The translations under genes were made by a program, and so were the position numbers. Positions 1 to 7,152 of a DNA stretch of 58,560 nucleotides are shown here, one piece after another. The stretch is from Saprospiraceae bacterium. Lineage in GTDB: Bacteria; Bacteroidota; Bacteroidia; Chitinophagales; Saprospiraceae. The notes under the pieces were generated by a model, which saw only the letters and a program-made list of their open reading frames with translations, was not told where the DNA came from and did no database searches. The stretch lies in NCBI GenBank assembly GCA_015490715.1, contig WFXH01000063.1, positions 1-58,560 of the forward strand, in the 5' to 3' direction. Position 1 is the first letter of the stretch, and every line of letters starts with the position of its first letter.

Positions 1-99
1 CGGAGGAGAGTGCTTTCATTGGTGACGTTCCTCTTGTACTTCGCTCAAATTCGCTCCGGGCTTTTTGATCAATAGTAGAAGGAGACCCATCACCCAAAT

Positions 100-114
100 G
101 CTTCGATCCGAAGC
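100..114. repeat. small perfect hairpin in the left-edge non-coding segment
   Basis: GCTTCG, a 3-nt loop and CGAAGC form a perfect 6-bp stem upstream of the multihaem cytochrome gene. The first 208 bases hold no ORF I can support and no clear TAnnTTTG box. The hairpin could end an upstream transcript, but no T-run follows it. Confidence 0.3.
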
Positions 115-208
115 ACGACCTTATTCTCAATTTTGTGGATACCAAATAATATATCCCATGCGTTGATGCAATATCGTGAGCCTGTTGTGGCACATAACGC
201 TTCGCTGA

Positions 209-1306
209 ATGAGAGTGGTGCTTTCCTACATTCGATGCTGGCAGGTATTCCTCATACATATTGTGTGTACCAGTTGGGCCTATAGTCAGCATCCACATGG
301 GGAGGATTTTGCGATGGACTGCCGGCTCTGTCACCATACGGAGAGCTGGGCGATCACGCCATCGTACTGGCAGGAGCGGAGCCTGGCCTACTTGCGCGCT
401 TTGCGTAAGGGCGAAGACACCGACAGCATGTTCCTCCATCAGACGACGGGGTTTGCGCTAACGGGTCAGCACCGCGAAATCGACTGTAGGGCCTGTCACG
501 CATCCTTGGTGTTTGCCGATGATCGGGGCAAGGAGTGCATCGACTGCCACCGAGACGTTCATCAGATGACCACGGTGTCGGACTGTTCCACCTGTCACGA
601 CACGCGCTCCTGGCTCATCGACGATGTCGCCCCCTTACACGAGCGCGTGGGGTTTGCCCTCACCGGTGTCCACGCTGTCGAAGATTGCACTGCATGCCAT
701 CAATCGCAGACCCACTTGCGCTTCGATCCCATCGGCAATGAGTGCATCGCCTGTCATCGGCAGGACTATCTCGCCACCACATCACCCAACCACGTCGAGC
801 TACAGTACTCCACCAACTGCATGGACTGCCATAATATCGAAACACCGGGCTGGACCATCGACGGGAGCAACCACTTCTTCTTCCCGCTCACAGGTGCTCA
901 CGACATAACAGACTGTACCCAGTGTCACCAAGTGCCCAATTTTTCCAACATCTCGAGTGCCTGCATCAGCTGTCACAATGACGAGCGCAAAGACCTCGAC
1001 GAGATCAATCACTTGGCACGCAATTTTCCCACCGACTGCGCCCTCTGTCACAGCATAGAGCCCGGATGGCCCACTCATAAATACCGCGCGCACGACGGCG
1101 ATTACTTCCCCATCTTCCGCGGCGAACACAAGGGAGAGTGGTCCTCCTGTCACGAATGCCACATCGATCGCGACGATTTCAAAGTATTCAGTTGTATCGA
1201 CTGCCACGAACACAGTGATCCAGTCGATCTCGCTGACGAACACGACGATGTCAAAAACTACCGATACGAAAGTCGCGCTTGCCTGGAGTGTCATTCAGAC
1301 CCCTGA
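209..1306 (+). CDS. multihaem (13 CXXCH) c-type cytochrome, exported
   Basis: The 365-residue product starts with a hydrophobic export signal (about residues 1-26) ending near WAYS. It then carries thirteen CXXCH haem-attachment motifs, from CRLCH at 38-42 to CLECH at 358-362. Several repeats share the form 'GFALTGQH/GVH...C..CH', typical of periplasmic or extracellular multihaem electron-transfer proteins. Each Cys-Xaa-Xaa-Cys-His should bind one covalent haem c after export. No catalytic signature (nitrite reductase, hydroxylamine oxidoreductase) is evident, so an electron-wire or storage role is inferred. The next two genes on the same strand encode a probable outer-membrane barrel and an OB-fold lipoprotein of a type often found beside such cytochromes. 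The redox partner is unknown. Confidence 0.9.
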   Translation: MRVVLSYIRCWQVFLIHIVCTSWAYSQHPHGEDFAMDCRLCHHTESWAITPSYWQERSLAYLRALRKGEDTDSMFLHQTTGFALTGQHREIDCRACHASLVFADDRGKECIDCHRDVHQMTTVSDCSTCHDTRSWLIDDVAPLHERVGFALTGVHAVEDCTACHQSQTHLRFDPIGNECIACHRQDYLATTSPNHVELQYSTNCMDCHNIETPGWTIDGSNHFFFPLTGAHDITDCTQCHQVPNFSNISSACISCHNDERKDLDEINHLARNFPTDCALCHSIEPGWPTHKYRAHDGDYFPIFRGEHKGEWSSCHECHIDRDDFKVFSCIDCHEHSDPVDLADEHDDVKNYRYESRACLECHSDP

Positions 1307-1327
1307 TTAAATTTACAATCCACCCAT

Positions 1328-2953
1328 ATGTACCGAGGAGGAGTTGAAAGAGAAATAAACGTTGCAAAGGCTTGGATGCTCGTATTCCTCATCCTCGGCA
1401 TCTACTCCACACTGTATGCACAACACCGTGGCGATGTGCAATATGCGACCGTTACGCATATCACTTCAAAACACGTCTACGTACGCCTTACTGCTCCCTC
1501 TGCCATTCGAGCAGGCGACACGCTCTGGAAGGCATCTACTCCCTGTTTGGTCGTCCTCCGCTCTTCGAGCATGTCGTGCCTCACGCGCGCCTTAGGGGCT
1601 TGCCACCTACAGTTAGGAGACACCGTTTACTATTTTATACCTTCCGTCCAATCGATGGCCCCCTCTTCCCCTTCAGTGCGCGATACTAACGGGGTGAGTG
1701 TCGATAACCCGCTCCAGCCTACCAAAAAGGAGGCTTCGGGTACAAAGCGACGAAGGGTGTTTTCGCTGTACATGCGGCACAGCTTGACCGACGATGCACA
1801 GTACAGCACGCTTACTTCTGAGTGGCGACACATGTACAGCTATCGCCTTGCTCTTGCCGTAGAGCACCCCTTCCACTTACCCATGGGCCTCGATGTGCAG
1901 CTGTATTACCGACATCCACGAGGGTATGCTTCTGTGGTGAGTGCTCTTCGCATTCACCACCTCGCTCTGCATTATAATCCTCGGGCTTCGACATCTATTT
2001 ACTTTGGACGCAATCTGCGCGCCTGGCAGGGAGATGCAGGGCCCATCGATGGCATTGCCATTGAAGAGCGCTTTGGGCAGTGGACCTTTGGTCTGACGGC
2101 GGGTTTTCACTCCTCGCCATTGGATTTTGGTTGGAGCAGTCTGCACCACAGCTACGGCGCGTACTTCAAACACCAGTGGCGCAGCCACAACATCGCATCG
2201 ACGACCTCCATCGGTTGGATCGACACGCGCTATGGTGGTCGGCTGGATCGAAGGTATTTCTCCTTTGCGCACCATTTTATACCCTCAAAGACTTGGAGAA
2301 TCCGCCTCAGGGGGACCATAGATGCCCCTCAAATTCGCAACGGCACGCGCATCGATCGGCCCTACTTTACTAATGCGCAGTTCGATATGCAATACCACCC
2401 TTGGCGATGGCTGAGAGCTTCAGTAGGTGCTTTTCGCCGTACAAGGCCCCTGTACCTCTATTCGTATGAAGACCTATTGGACGATTTTGTTGAGCGCAAC
2501 ACATCGGTATGGGGCCTGTACACGCGTATGTATGCCTCCTGGCCCTTCTTGCGCCTTGCATTGGGTTATTCCCGCCGAATCCATCGCGATGGGTCCGCTT
2601 CGCATTATACGGCGCAAATTACCTTTCCCAAAGTGCTACTTTTCCATGGGCGTTTGAGCTATATCTTCACCGACAGCTATTCCTCCTATTTACGCATGCG
2701 CGGTCATACCGTACATTATCGGCAGCCCCTGTTTGGCATGCGATGGTCGTGGCAGCTCTATGTTCGCAGTGTCGACTATCGGTTTCGGCGACTGGTGTAC
2801 ACACACCGTTCGTGGGTCGTCGGCACAGGCCTGTCCATACCGCTGTACGCCTTCGGCCAGCTCGATGGGTACGTCGAAGGGACGCAGCATACCACCTACC
2901 GCCAATTCCGTTATTATCTTCGCCTGACGAAACGCATACGGATCCAACGTTGA
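1328..2953 (+). CDS. probable outer-membrane beta-barrel protein downstream of multihaem cytochrome
   Basis: This 541-residue exported protein has a signal peptide (MLVFLILGIYSTLYAQ). ATG 1376, at the start of that segment, is a plausible alternative start, because the first 16 residues are polar. A short N-terminal region (about 35-105) is followed by a long stretch of alternating aromatic/polar strands rich in Tyr, Arg and His, as expected for an outer-membrane barrel. The last residues (YLRLTKRIRIQR) do not end in the usual aromatic. It lies 21 nt after the multihaem cytochrome gene, so the two are probably co-transcribed. A pore that holds or passes electrons to the cytochrome is an inference from this pairing. 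I do not recognise a named family. Two copies of the 12-mer motif lie inside the gene. Confidence 0.75.
   Translation: MYRGGVEREINVAKAWMLVFLILGIYSTLYAQHRGDVQYATVTHITSKHVYVRLTAPSAIRAGDTLWKASTPCLVVLRSSSMSCLTRALGACHLQLGDTVYYFIPSVQSMAPSSPSVRDTNGVSVDNPLQPTKKEASGTKRRRVFSLYMRHSLTDDAQYSTLTSEWRHMYSYRLALAVEHPFHLPMGLDVQLYYRHPRGYASVVSALRIHHLALHYNPRASTSIYFGRNLRAWQGDAGPIDGIAIEERFGQWTFGLTAGFHSSPLDFGWSSLHHSYGAYFKHQWRSHNIASTTSIGWIDTRYGGRLDRRYFSFAHHFIPSKTWRIRLRGTIDAPQIRNGTRIDRPYFTNAQFDMQYHPWRWLRASVGAFRRTRPLYLYSYEDLLDDFVERNTSVWGLYTRMYASWPFLRLALGYSRRIHRDGSASHYTAQITFPKVLLFHGRLSYIFTDSYSSYLRMRGHTVHYRQPLFGMRWSWQLYVRSVDYRFRRLVYTHRSWVVGTGLSIPLYAFGQLDGYVEGTQHTTYRQFRYYLRLTKRIRIQR
1629..1640 (-). repeat. GTATRAAATNGT 12-mer (intragenic)
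   Basis: Plus strand reads ACTATTTTATAC, an exact reverse-complement match to the dispersed motif, inside the barrel gene. Confidence 0.7.
2271..2282 (-). repeat. GTATRAAATNGT 12-mer (intragenic)
   Basis: Plus strand reads ACCATTTTATAC inside the barrel gene; an exact motif match on the minus strand. Confidence 0.75.
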
Positions 2954-2990
2954 TGGCCTGCAGCAACAACCATTTTTTATATTCGTTACG

Positions 2991-3026
2991 GTATAAAATA
3001 GTAAATTTTTAAAGGTATGAAATCGT
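2991..3026 (+). repeat. two direct GTATRAAATNGT 12-mers before and over the OB-fold lipoprotein start
   Basis: GTATAAAATAGT (2991-3002) and GTATGAAATCGT (3015-3026) are exact matches in direct orientation, 24 nt apart start to start. The second contains the ATG at 3017 used by the lipoprotein gene. An imperfect inverted copy, AACCATTTTTTATA, lies just upstream near 2969-2982. Confidence 0.75.
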
Positions 3027-3847
3027 ACTACTACTTTGTTTTCATAACGTTTCTCACGGTTGCTTGCAACAGTCGCCCCAAGGTTGTAGAAGCAGTAGAC
3101 AATGCCCAAGGGAAGGCACCATCGGCCTTTCAACCCGGCCAGTCGGTCATTCTCGGCCAAGCGCAAAGCTCCCCACCAGTGTCAAATGCGGTCAGCAAGG
3201 ATATTCATCAGGTGACTGTACAGGAGGTCTTGCCCACAGAGCGCTATGTCTATCTGCGCGTCCGCGAGGGGAAGAAGGACTATTGGATAGCTACGCGCAA
3301 GCAACAAGTGGAAAAGGGCAAGCGCTACTTCTTCAAAGGGGGCCTGCTCAAGCTCGGATTTTACAGCACGGAGTACAACCGCACATTCGACACCCTCTAC
3401 CTCGTGTCGACCATTGTGCCGGCCGATCACCCCATGACGATGGCGGGGGCTGCAGCTGGAACTGCGCCCGCCTCAAGTACACCGCAAAAAAGCACCTCGC
3501 CCACTGCGGGGACGACGACCATAGAGCTCCCCAAATCGCCCATACACGTCGAGGGTTCTACAGCAATTGCCGACATCGTCAAGCATCCCAAACAATACGC
3601 CGACACCGAAGTGCAAGTATCCGGGGTAGTCACCAAGGTCAATCCCAACATCATGGGACGCAACTGGATCCACATCAACGACGGGACGATGAAAAACTTC
3701 GACCTCGTCGTCACGTCCAAGGACTTTGCTCCTCCGGGCCACACAGCGACCTTTAAAGGCACCGTCCGACTCGACCGCGATTTTGGAGCGGGGTATTACT
3801 ACAAAATCCTCATCGAAGACGCCAGCCTGGTCAGCCTACAACATTAA
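3017..3847 (+). CDS. lipoprotein with C-terminal bacterial OB-fold (NrfJ/YdeI-like)
   Basis: The lipoprotein signal MKSYYYFVFITFLTVAC places the lipobox LTVAC with the acylated Cys at residue 17. The middle (about 55-130) resembles a small SH3-like beta domain. After a Pro/Ser/Thr-rich linker, the C-terminal 100 residues form an OB-fold with the hallmark segment PNIMGRNWIHINDG (210-223) followed by beta strands. That motif is common in NrfJ/YdeI-type periplasmic OB proteins encoded beside multihaem cytochromes, which fits the two genes upstream. Its molecular role is not established. The start codon lies inside a copy of the dispersed 12-mer. The ATG gives a well-proportioned lipoprotein signal, so the start is secure. 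Confidence 0.8.
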   Translation: MKSYYYFVFITFLTVACNSRPKVVEAVDNAQGKAPSAFQPGQSVILGQAQSSPPVSNAVSKDIHQVTVQEVLPTERYVYLRVREGKKDYWIATRKQQVEKGKRYFFKGGLLKLGFYSTEYNRTFDTLYLVSTIVPADHPMTMAGAAAGTAPASSTPQKSTSPTAGTTTIELPKSPIHVEGSTAIADIVKHPKQYADTEVQVSGVVTKVNPNIMGRNWIHINDGTMKNFDLVVTSKDFAPPGHTATFKGTVRLDRDFGAGYYYKILIEDASLVSLQH

Positions 3848-3913
3848 AATGAAGCGTTTTATCCCGACAAAACTGTTTTAAAAAAGTCCAGCTATCAAGA
3901 GCACCGCTTTTTA

Positions 3914-3921
3914 TACATTTG
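3914..3921 (+). promoter_or_regulatory. Bacteroidota -7 box (TACATTTG) for mgsA
   Basis: TACATTTG matches TAnnTTTG and sits 18 nt before the chosen ATG at 3940. This placement argues against the upstream TTG at 3919 as the start, since that codon overlaps the box. Confidence 0.6.
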
Positions 3922-3939
3922 CCTATAAATTGTAATGCC

Positions 3940-4350
3940 ATGGACCATGCCCATCAATACGAGATTGCTCTCGTAGCCCACGATGGCAAAAAGCCCGAAA
4001 TGGTGCGCTTTATCATGCAGTACCACCATCTCCTCAAGCGCAAGAACATTCGGCTGATTGCCACGGGCAACACCGGGCGCTATATCAAAGAGAGCGGCCT
4101 GGAAGTACAATGCGTGAAGTCGGGTCCCTACGGTGGGGATGCGCAAATTGCAGCGCGCGTCGTCGAGGGAAAAACCCACATGGTCATCTTCTTTCGCGAC
4201 CCCCTGGATAAGCACCCCCACGAACCCGACATCTTTATGCTCATGCGGCTGTGCGACGTGCACGACGTGCCCCTGGCTACCAATCCGGCCACCGCGCGAT
4301 TGCTCTTCGAAAGTGTACTCAAGCTCAGCCGCAACAAGTCTCGGCCCTAA
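3940..4350 (+). CDS. mgsA: methylglyoxal synthase
   Basis: This cytosolic enzyme converts dihydroxyacetone phosphate to methylglyoxal and phosphate, a bypass of lower glycolysis when phosphate is short. The 136-residue product is nearly full family length and carries the diagnostic elements. These are AHDGKK (His14), the phosphate loop ATGNTGRY (41-48), GGDAQ with the catalytic-base Asp67, and PHEPD with His94, matching Asp71 and His98 of the E. coli enzyme. The C-terminal TNPATARLLF segment is also conserved. The start at 3940 gives MDHAHQYEIALVAHD. An upstream TTG at 3919 would overlap the promoter box. The flanking genes suggest no shared pathway, so it is probably a single-gene transcript. 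Confidence 0.95.
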   Translation: MDHAHQYEIALVAHDGKKPEMVRFIMQYHHLLKRKNIRLIATGNTGRYIKESGLEVQCVKSGPYGGDAQIAARVVEGKTHMVIFFRDPLDKHPHEPDIFMLMRLCDVHDVPLATNPATARLLFESVLKLSRNKSRP

Positions 4351-4448
4351 TCTATCCTTCCTTCCTCCAAAGGAGAACCTCTCCCCGTCCACCCTTACAT
4401 ATGAAAAAATTTCCATACATCGTTACAATAGCGGCAAATCCTTAAACA

Positions 4449-4997
4449 ATGACCCTGCGTTTTCTTTCCCCATGGTGGCTCCTGCTGTCGATGCCACATT
4501 TTTTTTCTCTCCATGCCCAACCATTTCACACCAACGCGCGTATAGAAGACAGGGCATTTGATCAGGTGGTACGGAAATACCTGCAATTTACCGTGCCGGT
4601 GATCGATGTCGACAGTCTGTACCGGCTCATGCACAGCAACGTGGAAGACATCTACATACTCGACGCGCGCGCAAAGGAAGAATACGAAGTCAGTCGCATT
4701 CCCCATGCACAGTACATTGGTTACCCTCGCATCGACGAGGACGTTTTGAGCCATATACCCAAAGACAGCAAGATCATCGTCTACTGCTCCATCGGCTATC
4801 GCAGCGAAAAAATCGGAGAGCAGCTGTGCCAGATGGGCTACCGACGCGTATACAATCTCTACGGCAGCATCTTCGAGTGGGTCAATCGGGGCTATCCCGT
4901 CGTCGACAGTCGCGGCGATACCGTGCGCCGTGTACACACTTACAACCGAAAGTGGAGCCGTTGGGTATTAAACACTGCATATGAAAAGGTGTATTGA
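4449..4997 (+). CDS. exported rhodanese-domain protein
   Basis: This 182-residue protein has an N-terminal export signal ending near LHAQ (residues 1-24). One rhodanese domain follows: LDARAKEEYEVSRIPHAQYI (71-90) and the active-site loop CSIGYRSEK with catalytic Cys113. The six-residue loop CSIGYR is that of sulfurtransferases and single-domain rhodaneses, which carry persulfide sulfur on the Cys. Export to the periplasm distinguishes it from the cytosolic thiosulfate sulfurtransferases, and the physiological acceptor is unknown. The C-terminal tail (about 165-182, basic and aromatic) extends past the domain. A good hairpin terminator lies about 180 nt downstream. Confidence 0.85.
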   Translation: MTLRFLSPWWLLLSMPHFFSLHAQPFHTNARIEDRAFDQVVRKYLQFTVPVIDVDSLYRLMHSNVEDIYILDARAKEEYEVSRIPHAQYIGYPRIDEDVLSHIPKDSKIIVYCSIGYRSEKIGEQLCQMGYRRVYNLYGSIFEWVNRGYPVVDSRGDTVRRVHTYNRKWSRWVLNTAYEKVY

Positions 4998-5056
4998 CAC
5001 AATTAGTCACGATTTTCGACACTTTAGACCTTCCCTCCACAATTTGACCATTCGTT

Positions 5057-5068
5057 ACATAAAATGGT
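5057..5068 (+). repeat. near-match (10/12) to the dispersed 12-mer
   Basis: ACATAAAATGGT differs from the consensus at two positions, in the spacer after the rhodanese gene. Confidence 0.4.
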
Positions 5069-5175
5069 GTGTTGGTCGAAAAAGTGCTACAACTCGTACA
5101 ATTTTAGAAGAACATGTGCACGACACACTTTTAACTTAGCTTCGTTATCAACCTGTACTTAGTCTTGATCTAAGG

Positions 5176-5212
5176 AGCAAATCCGGTGGAAGCGCCGGAT
5201 TTGCTTTCTTAT
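5176..5212 (+). terminator. intrinsic terminator-like hairpin between convergent genes
   Basis: AGCAAATCCGG (5176-5186) and CCGGATTTGCT (5195-5205) form a perfect 11-bp stem with an 8-nt loop, followed on the plus strand by the T-rich TTCTTATTT. It lies between the rhodanese gene (plus) and the FAH-family gene (minus), whose stop codon is at 5209-5211. It best serves the plus-strand transcript. Confidence 0.75.
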
Positions 5213-5823
5213 TTGATCTCCGTGCGCAACACACGACGCCCGAGAAAATACCCTTCCAAGACATCTCCGATCTGGACGGGCCCTACCCCTGGAGGGGTGC
5301 CCGTGAAGAGCATGTCTCCAATGTGTAAGGTAAAATACTGCGACACATAGCTAATGAGTGCTGGGATATCCCACAGCATGTCGGATAATTGGGCCTGCTG
5401 GACGACTGTGTCGTTTTTGCGAAGCTCGAAATGCCACTGGTCGGGAGGGAGATGGATTTTTTCGATCGGTATCCATCGGCCTATTGCTGCAGAGTGATCC
5501 CAGCCTTTGGCGATTTCCCACGGCAGTCCCTTGTTCTTGAGTGCGCGTTGGAGATCCCGTGCCGTAAAATCAATGCCCACCGTCACGGCATCGTAATAGC
5601 GATGCGCAAAACACGGGTCGATGCACTTGCCGAGCCTTGAAATGCGCAATACGAGCTCACCTTCGTAGTGCAACTCCTCAGTAAAATCCGGATAGTACAG
5701 CGGTCGATCTTTTATGAGCAAGGCCGTCGATGGCTTGAGGAAAACCACGGGTTGGTCGGGTACTTCATTGCCCAACTCGCGGGCGTGTTTGGCGTAATTG
5801 CGTCCAATGCAAATGATTTTCAT
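5209..5823 (-). CDS. fumarylacetoacetate hydrolase (FAH) family protein, YcgM-like
   Basis: This small single-domain FAH fold has 204 residues. The metal-binding acidic cluster is visible in TEELHYEGELVL (E54, E56) and in VGIDFTARDLQ (Asp85). The catalytic-loop Lys lies in PWEIAKGWD, and the GTPPGVGP loop near the C-terminus is conserved. Members of this size class cleave C-C bonds of acylpyruvates or decarboxylate oxaloacetate with Mg2+, and sequence alone cannot separate these activities. The N-terminus MKIICIGRNYAKHA is the standard start of the family, so the ATG is secure. It is convergent with the rhodanese gene, with no operon partner. Confidence 0.9.
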   Translation of the reverse strand: MKIICIGRNYAKHARELGNEVPDQPVVFLKPSTALLIKDRPLYYPDFTEELHYEGELVLRISRLGKCIDPCFAHRYYDAVTVGIDFTARDLQRALKNKGLPWEIAKGWDHSAAIGRWIPIEKIHLPPDQWHFELRKNDTVVQQAQLSDMLWDIPALISYVSQYFTLHIGDMLFTGTPPGVGPVQIGDVLEGYFLGRRVLRTEIK

Positions 5824-5837
5824 AGAGTTGGCTGTAT

Positions 5838-6254
5838 TTACTCACCCCTTAAATACGCTGATATACTGCTTTTCAGGAATAGCCCAAAACCCATGCCATG
5901 AAGCTTTAAGGAAGGATTTTTCACTTCCCCATATTTGATGGAATACCACGTGGTAAAAAGGTGGGTATGAACATGTTTAGTAATCACAGCTCTCTTGAAT
6001 ATTTTCCTGTATAAAATACCGATGCAAAGCCGCCTGTTTCGCTTTAAAAATAGGGTCTCTACTCTTGCCAATCCCAATACATCCTCACTGGTTAACATTA
6101 GATAAAGCAATTTACAATATTGGTCCACAAAGCGTGTAGTATAGTCTATCCGTGTATGGAAGATAAAGCCACCGTGCTTTCGGCGTATGAAAAACAAAAA
6201 AAACTCCAATTGTAAGAGGTATTGCCATAGGGCATTGCGGTAAGCCTTAGACAC
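5838..6254 (-). CDS. hypothetical protein, doubtful (AT-rich patch)
   Basis: An open frame of 138 codons starts at GTG 6254 and is rich in aromatic and basic residues (LLQLEFFLFFIRRKHGGF). I recognise no family. The frame stays open for seven codons upstream of the GTG before a stop, without an ATG. Base composition here is visibly more AT-rich than in neighbouring genes. It could be a degraded gene fragment or chance. Confidence 0.25.
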   Translation of the reverse strand: MSKAYRNALWQYLLQLEFFLFFIRRKHGGFIFHTRIDYTTRFVDQYCKLLYLMLTSEDVLGLARVETLFLKRNRRLCIGILYRKIFKRAVITKHVHTHLFTTWYSIKYGEVKNPSLKLHGMGFGLFLKSSISAYLRGE

Positions 6255-6503
6255 ATCTACTTCGAACGAAAGGCTTCATTTAAGCGCGGCGAACCGAGAG
6301 ATTCCGAATAGTGTGTTGTGAAAACATCACAACCCACCTGCCAGCACAGTAATTAAAAAATCTCAAAACCCATAGTGTACTTGCAAATCGCACGCAATAG
6401 AATATGCATTGCTACCAACAACGAATACCCTTTGCTCTCTTGTTAGCCCTCCTGAATAGAAAAAAACAATTGCAATTTCCATTTGCAATAAGTCTAAATT
6501 TAG
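6255..6503. other. AT-rich intergenic stretch without a supported gene
   Basis: Nothing clear is present: no promoter box of the TAnnTTTG type and no strong hairpin. A minus-strand open frame at 6363-6617 overlaps the Cys-rich ORF and has no family resemblance I can defend. Confidence 0.4.
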
Positions 6504-7097
6504 ATGCTCGACTATGATTATATTTTTTTTATTATCTTTGTCTGGGTATGCTTTAGCGATGCAAATAATGTAATTGTAGCGTTTATCGTGTTTGACAATT
6601 TTCACGCTGTGCCCCATGATGACGGGGGTTGTGATTCACTCCTTTTAGCGTGGAAAACACTTGCAGATAATGGCGACACTGCTACTTTAAAAGGTGAAAT
6701 GATTAAGTTCAGAAAAAAGGCGCGTGATGCAGTGGAATGGATGGAAATGGAAAGGTATGTTACTACTTTTAAAACGGTATTTAAATGTAGTAACAAAGAC
6801 TATTTTACATATACTGAATTCTATGAAAAGGCATGTGTTAAATGGTGTGTAAGGTTTATTTCCTTCCCTTTTGATGGGGACCCTTTACAATTTAATTGGT
6901 GGTACTCTATACCATGTGGTTCCTTATGCTGTCGAAAAACCACACAATACTGCTGGGACGACAACCAGCAAAAGGTAGTGAAAAAGGAATCTGTCGTGGA
7001 ACCAGTTGATGGCAATTGCAAAGAGACAAGCGTAAAGTGTAAGAGTGGATACTTAGAGCTTCCCTGCTTTGGGCTTTGCAATGTGTATTATTTTTGA
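6504..7097 (+). CDS. Cys-rich, probably secreted protein of unknown function; N-terminus possibly frameshifted
   Basis: The 197-codon frame has a polar middle and a Cys-rich C-terminal half with about eleven cysteines (motifs KACVKWC, PCGSLCC, PCFGLC), typical of disulfide-stabilised secreted proteins. The in-frame N-terminus (MLDYDYIFFIIFVWVCFS) is a poor signal peptide. In another frame, ATG 6514 gives MIIFFLLSLSGYALAMQIM, an excellent signal peptide ending in ALA, which stops at once. A T8 run at 6523-6530 is nearby. Either a single-base indel has split the gene or the true N-terminus is misread. AT content is higher than in the surroundings. No family is recognised. Confidence 0.5.
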   Translation: MLDYDYIFFIIFVWVCFSDANNVIVAFIVFDNFHAVPHDDGGCDSLLLAWKTLADNGDTATLKGEMIKFRKKARDAVEWMEMERYVTTFKTVFKCSNKDYFTYTEFYEKACVKWCVRFISFPFDGDPLQFNWWYSIPCGSLCCRKTTQYCWDDNQQKVVKKESVVEPVDGNCKETSVKCKSGYLELPCFGLCNVYYF

Positions 7098-7152
7098 GCA
7101 TAATCACAAACGCCTTAAGAGATATGGCTTACTGTATTAAATCGCAAAAAGT

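Noticed and set aside
1-208. Partial gene at the left edge
   Set aside because: All three forward frames hit stops within about 75 nt without a recognisable segment.
6363-6617. Minus-strand 84-codon open frame
   Set aside because: It overlaps the Cys-rich ORF antisense, has no family similarity, and lies in AT-rich DNA where chance frames are common.
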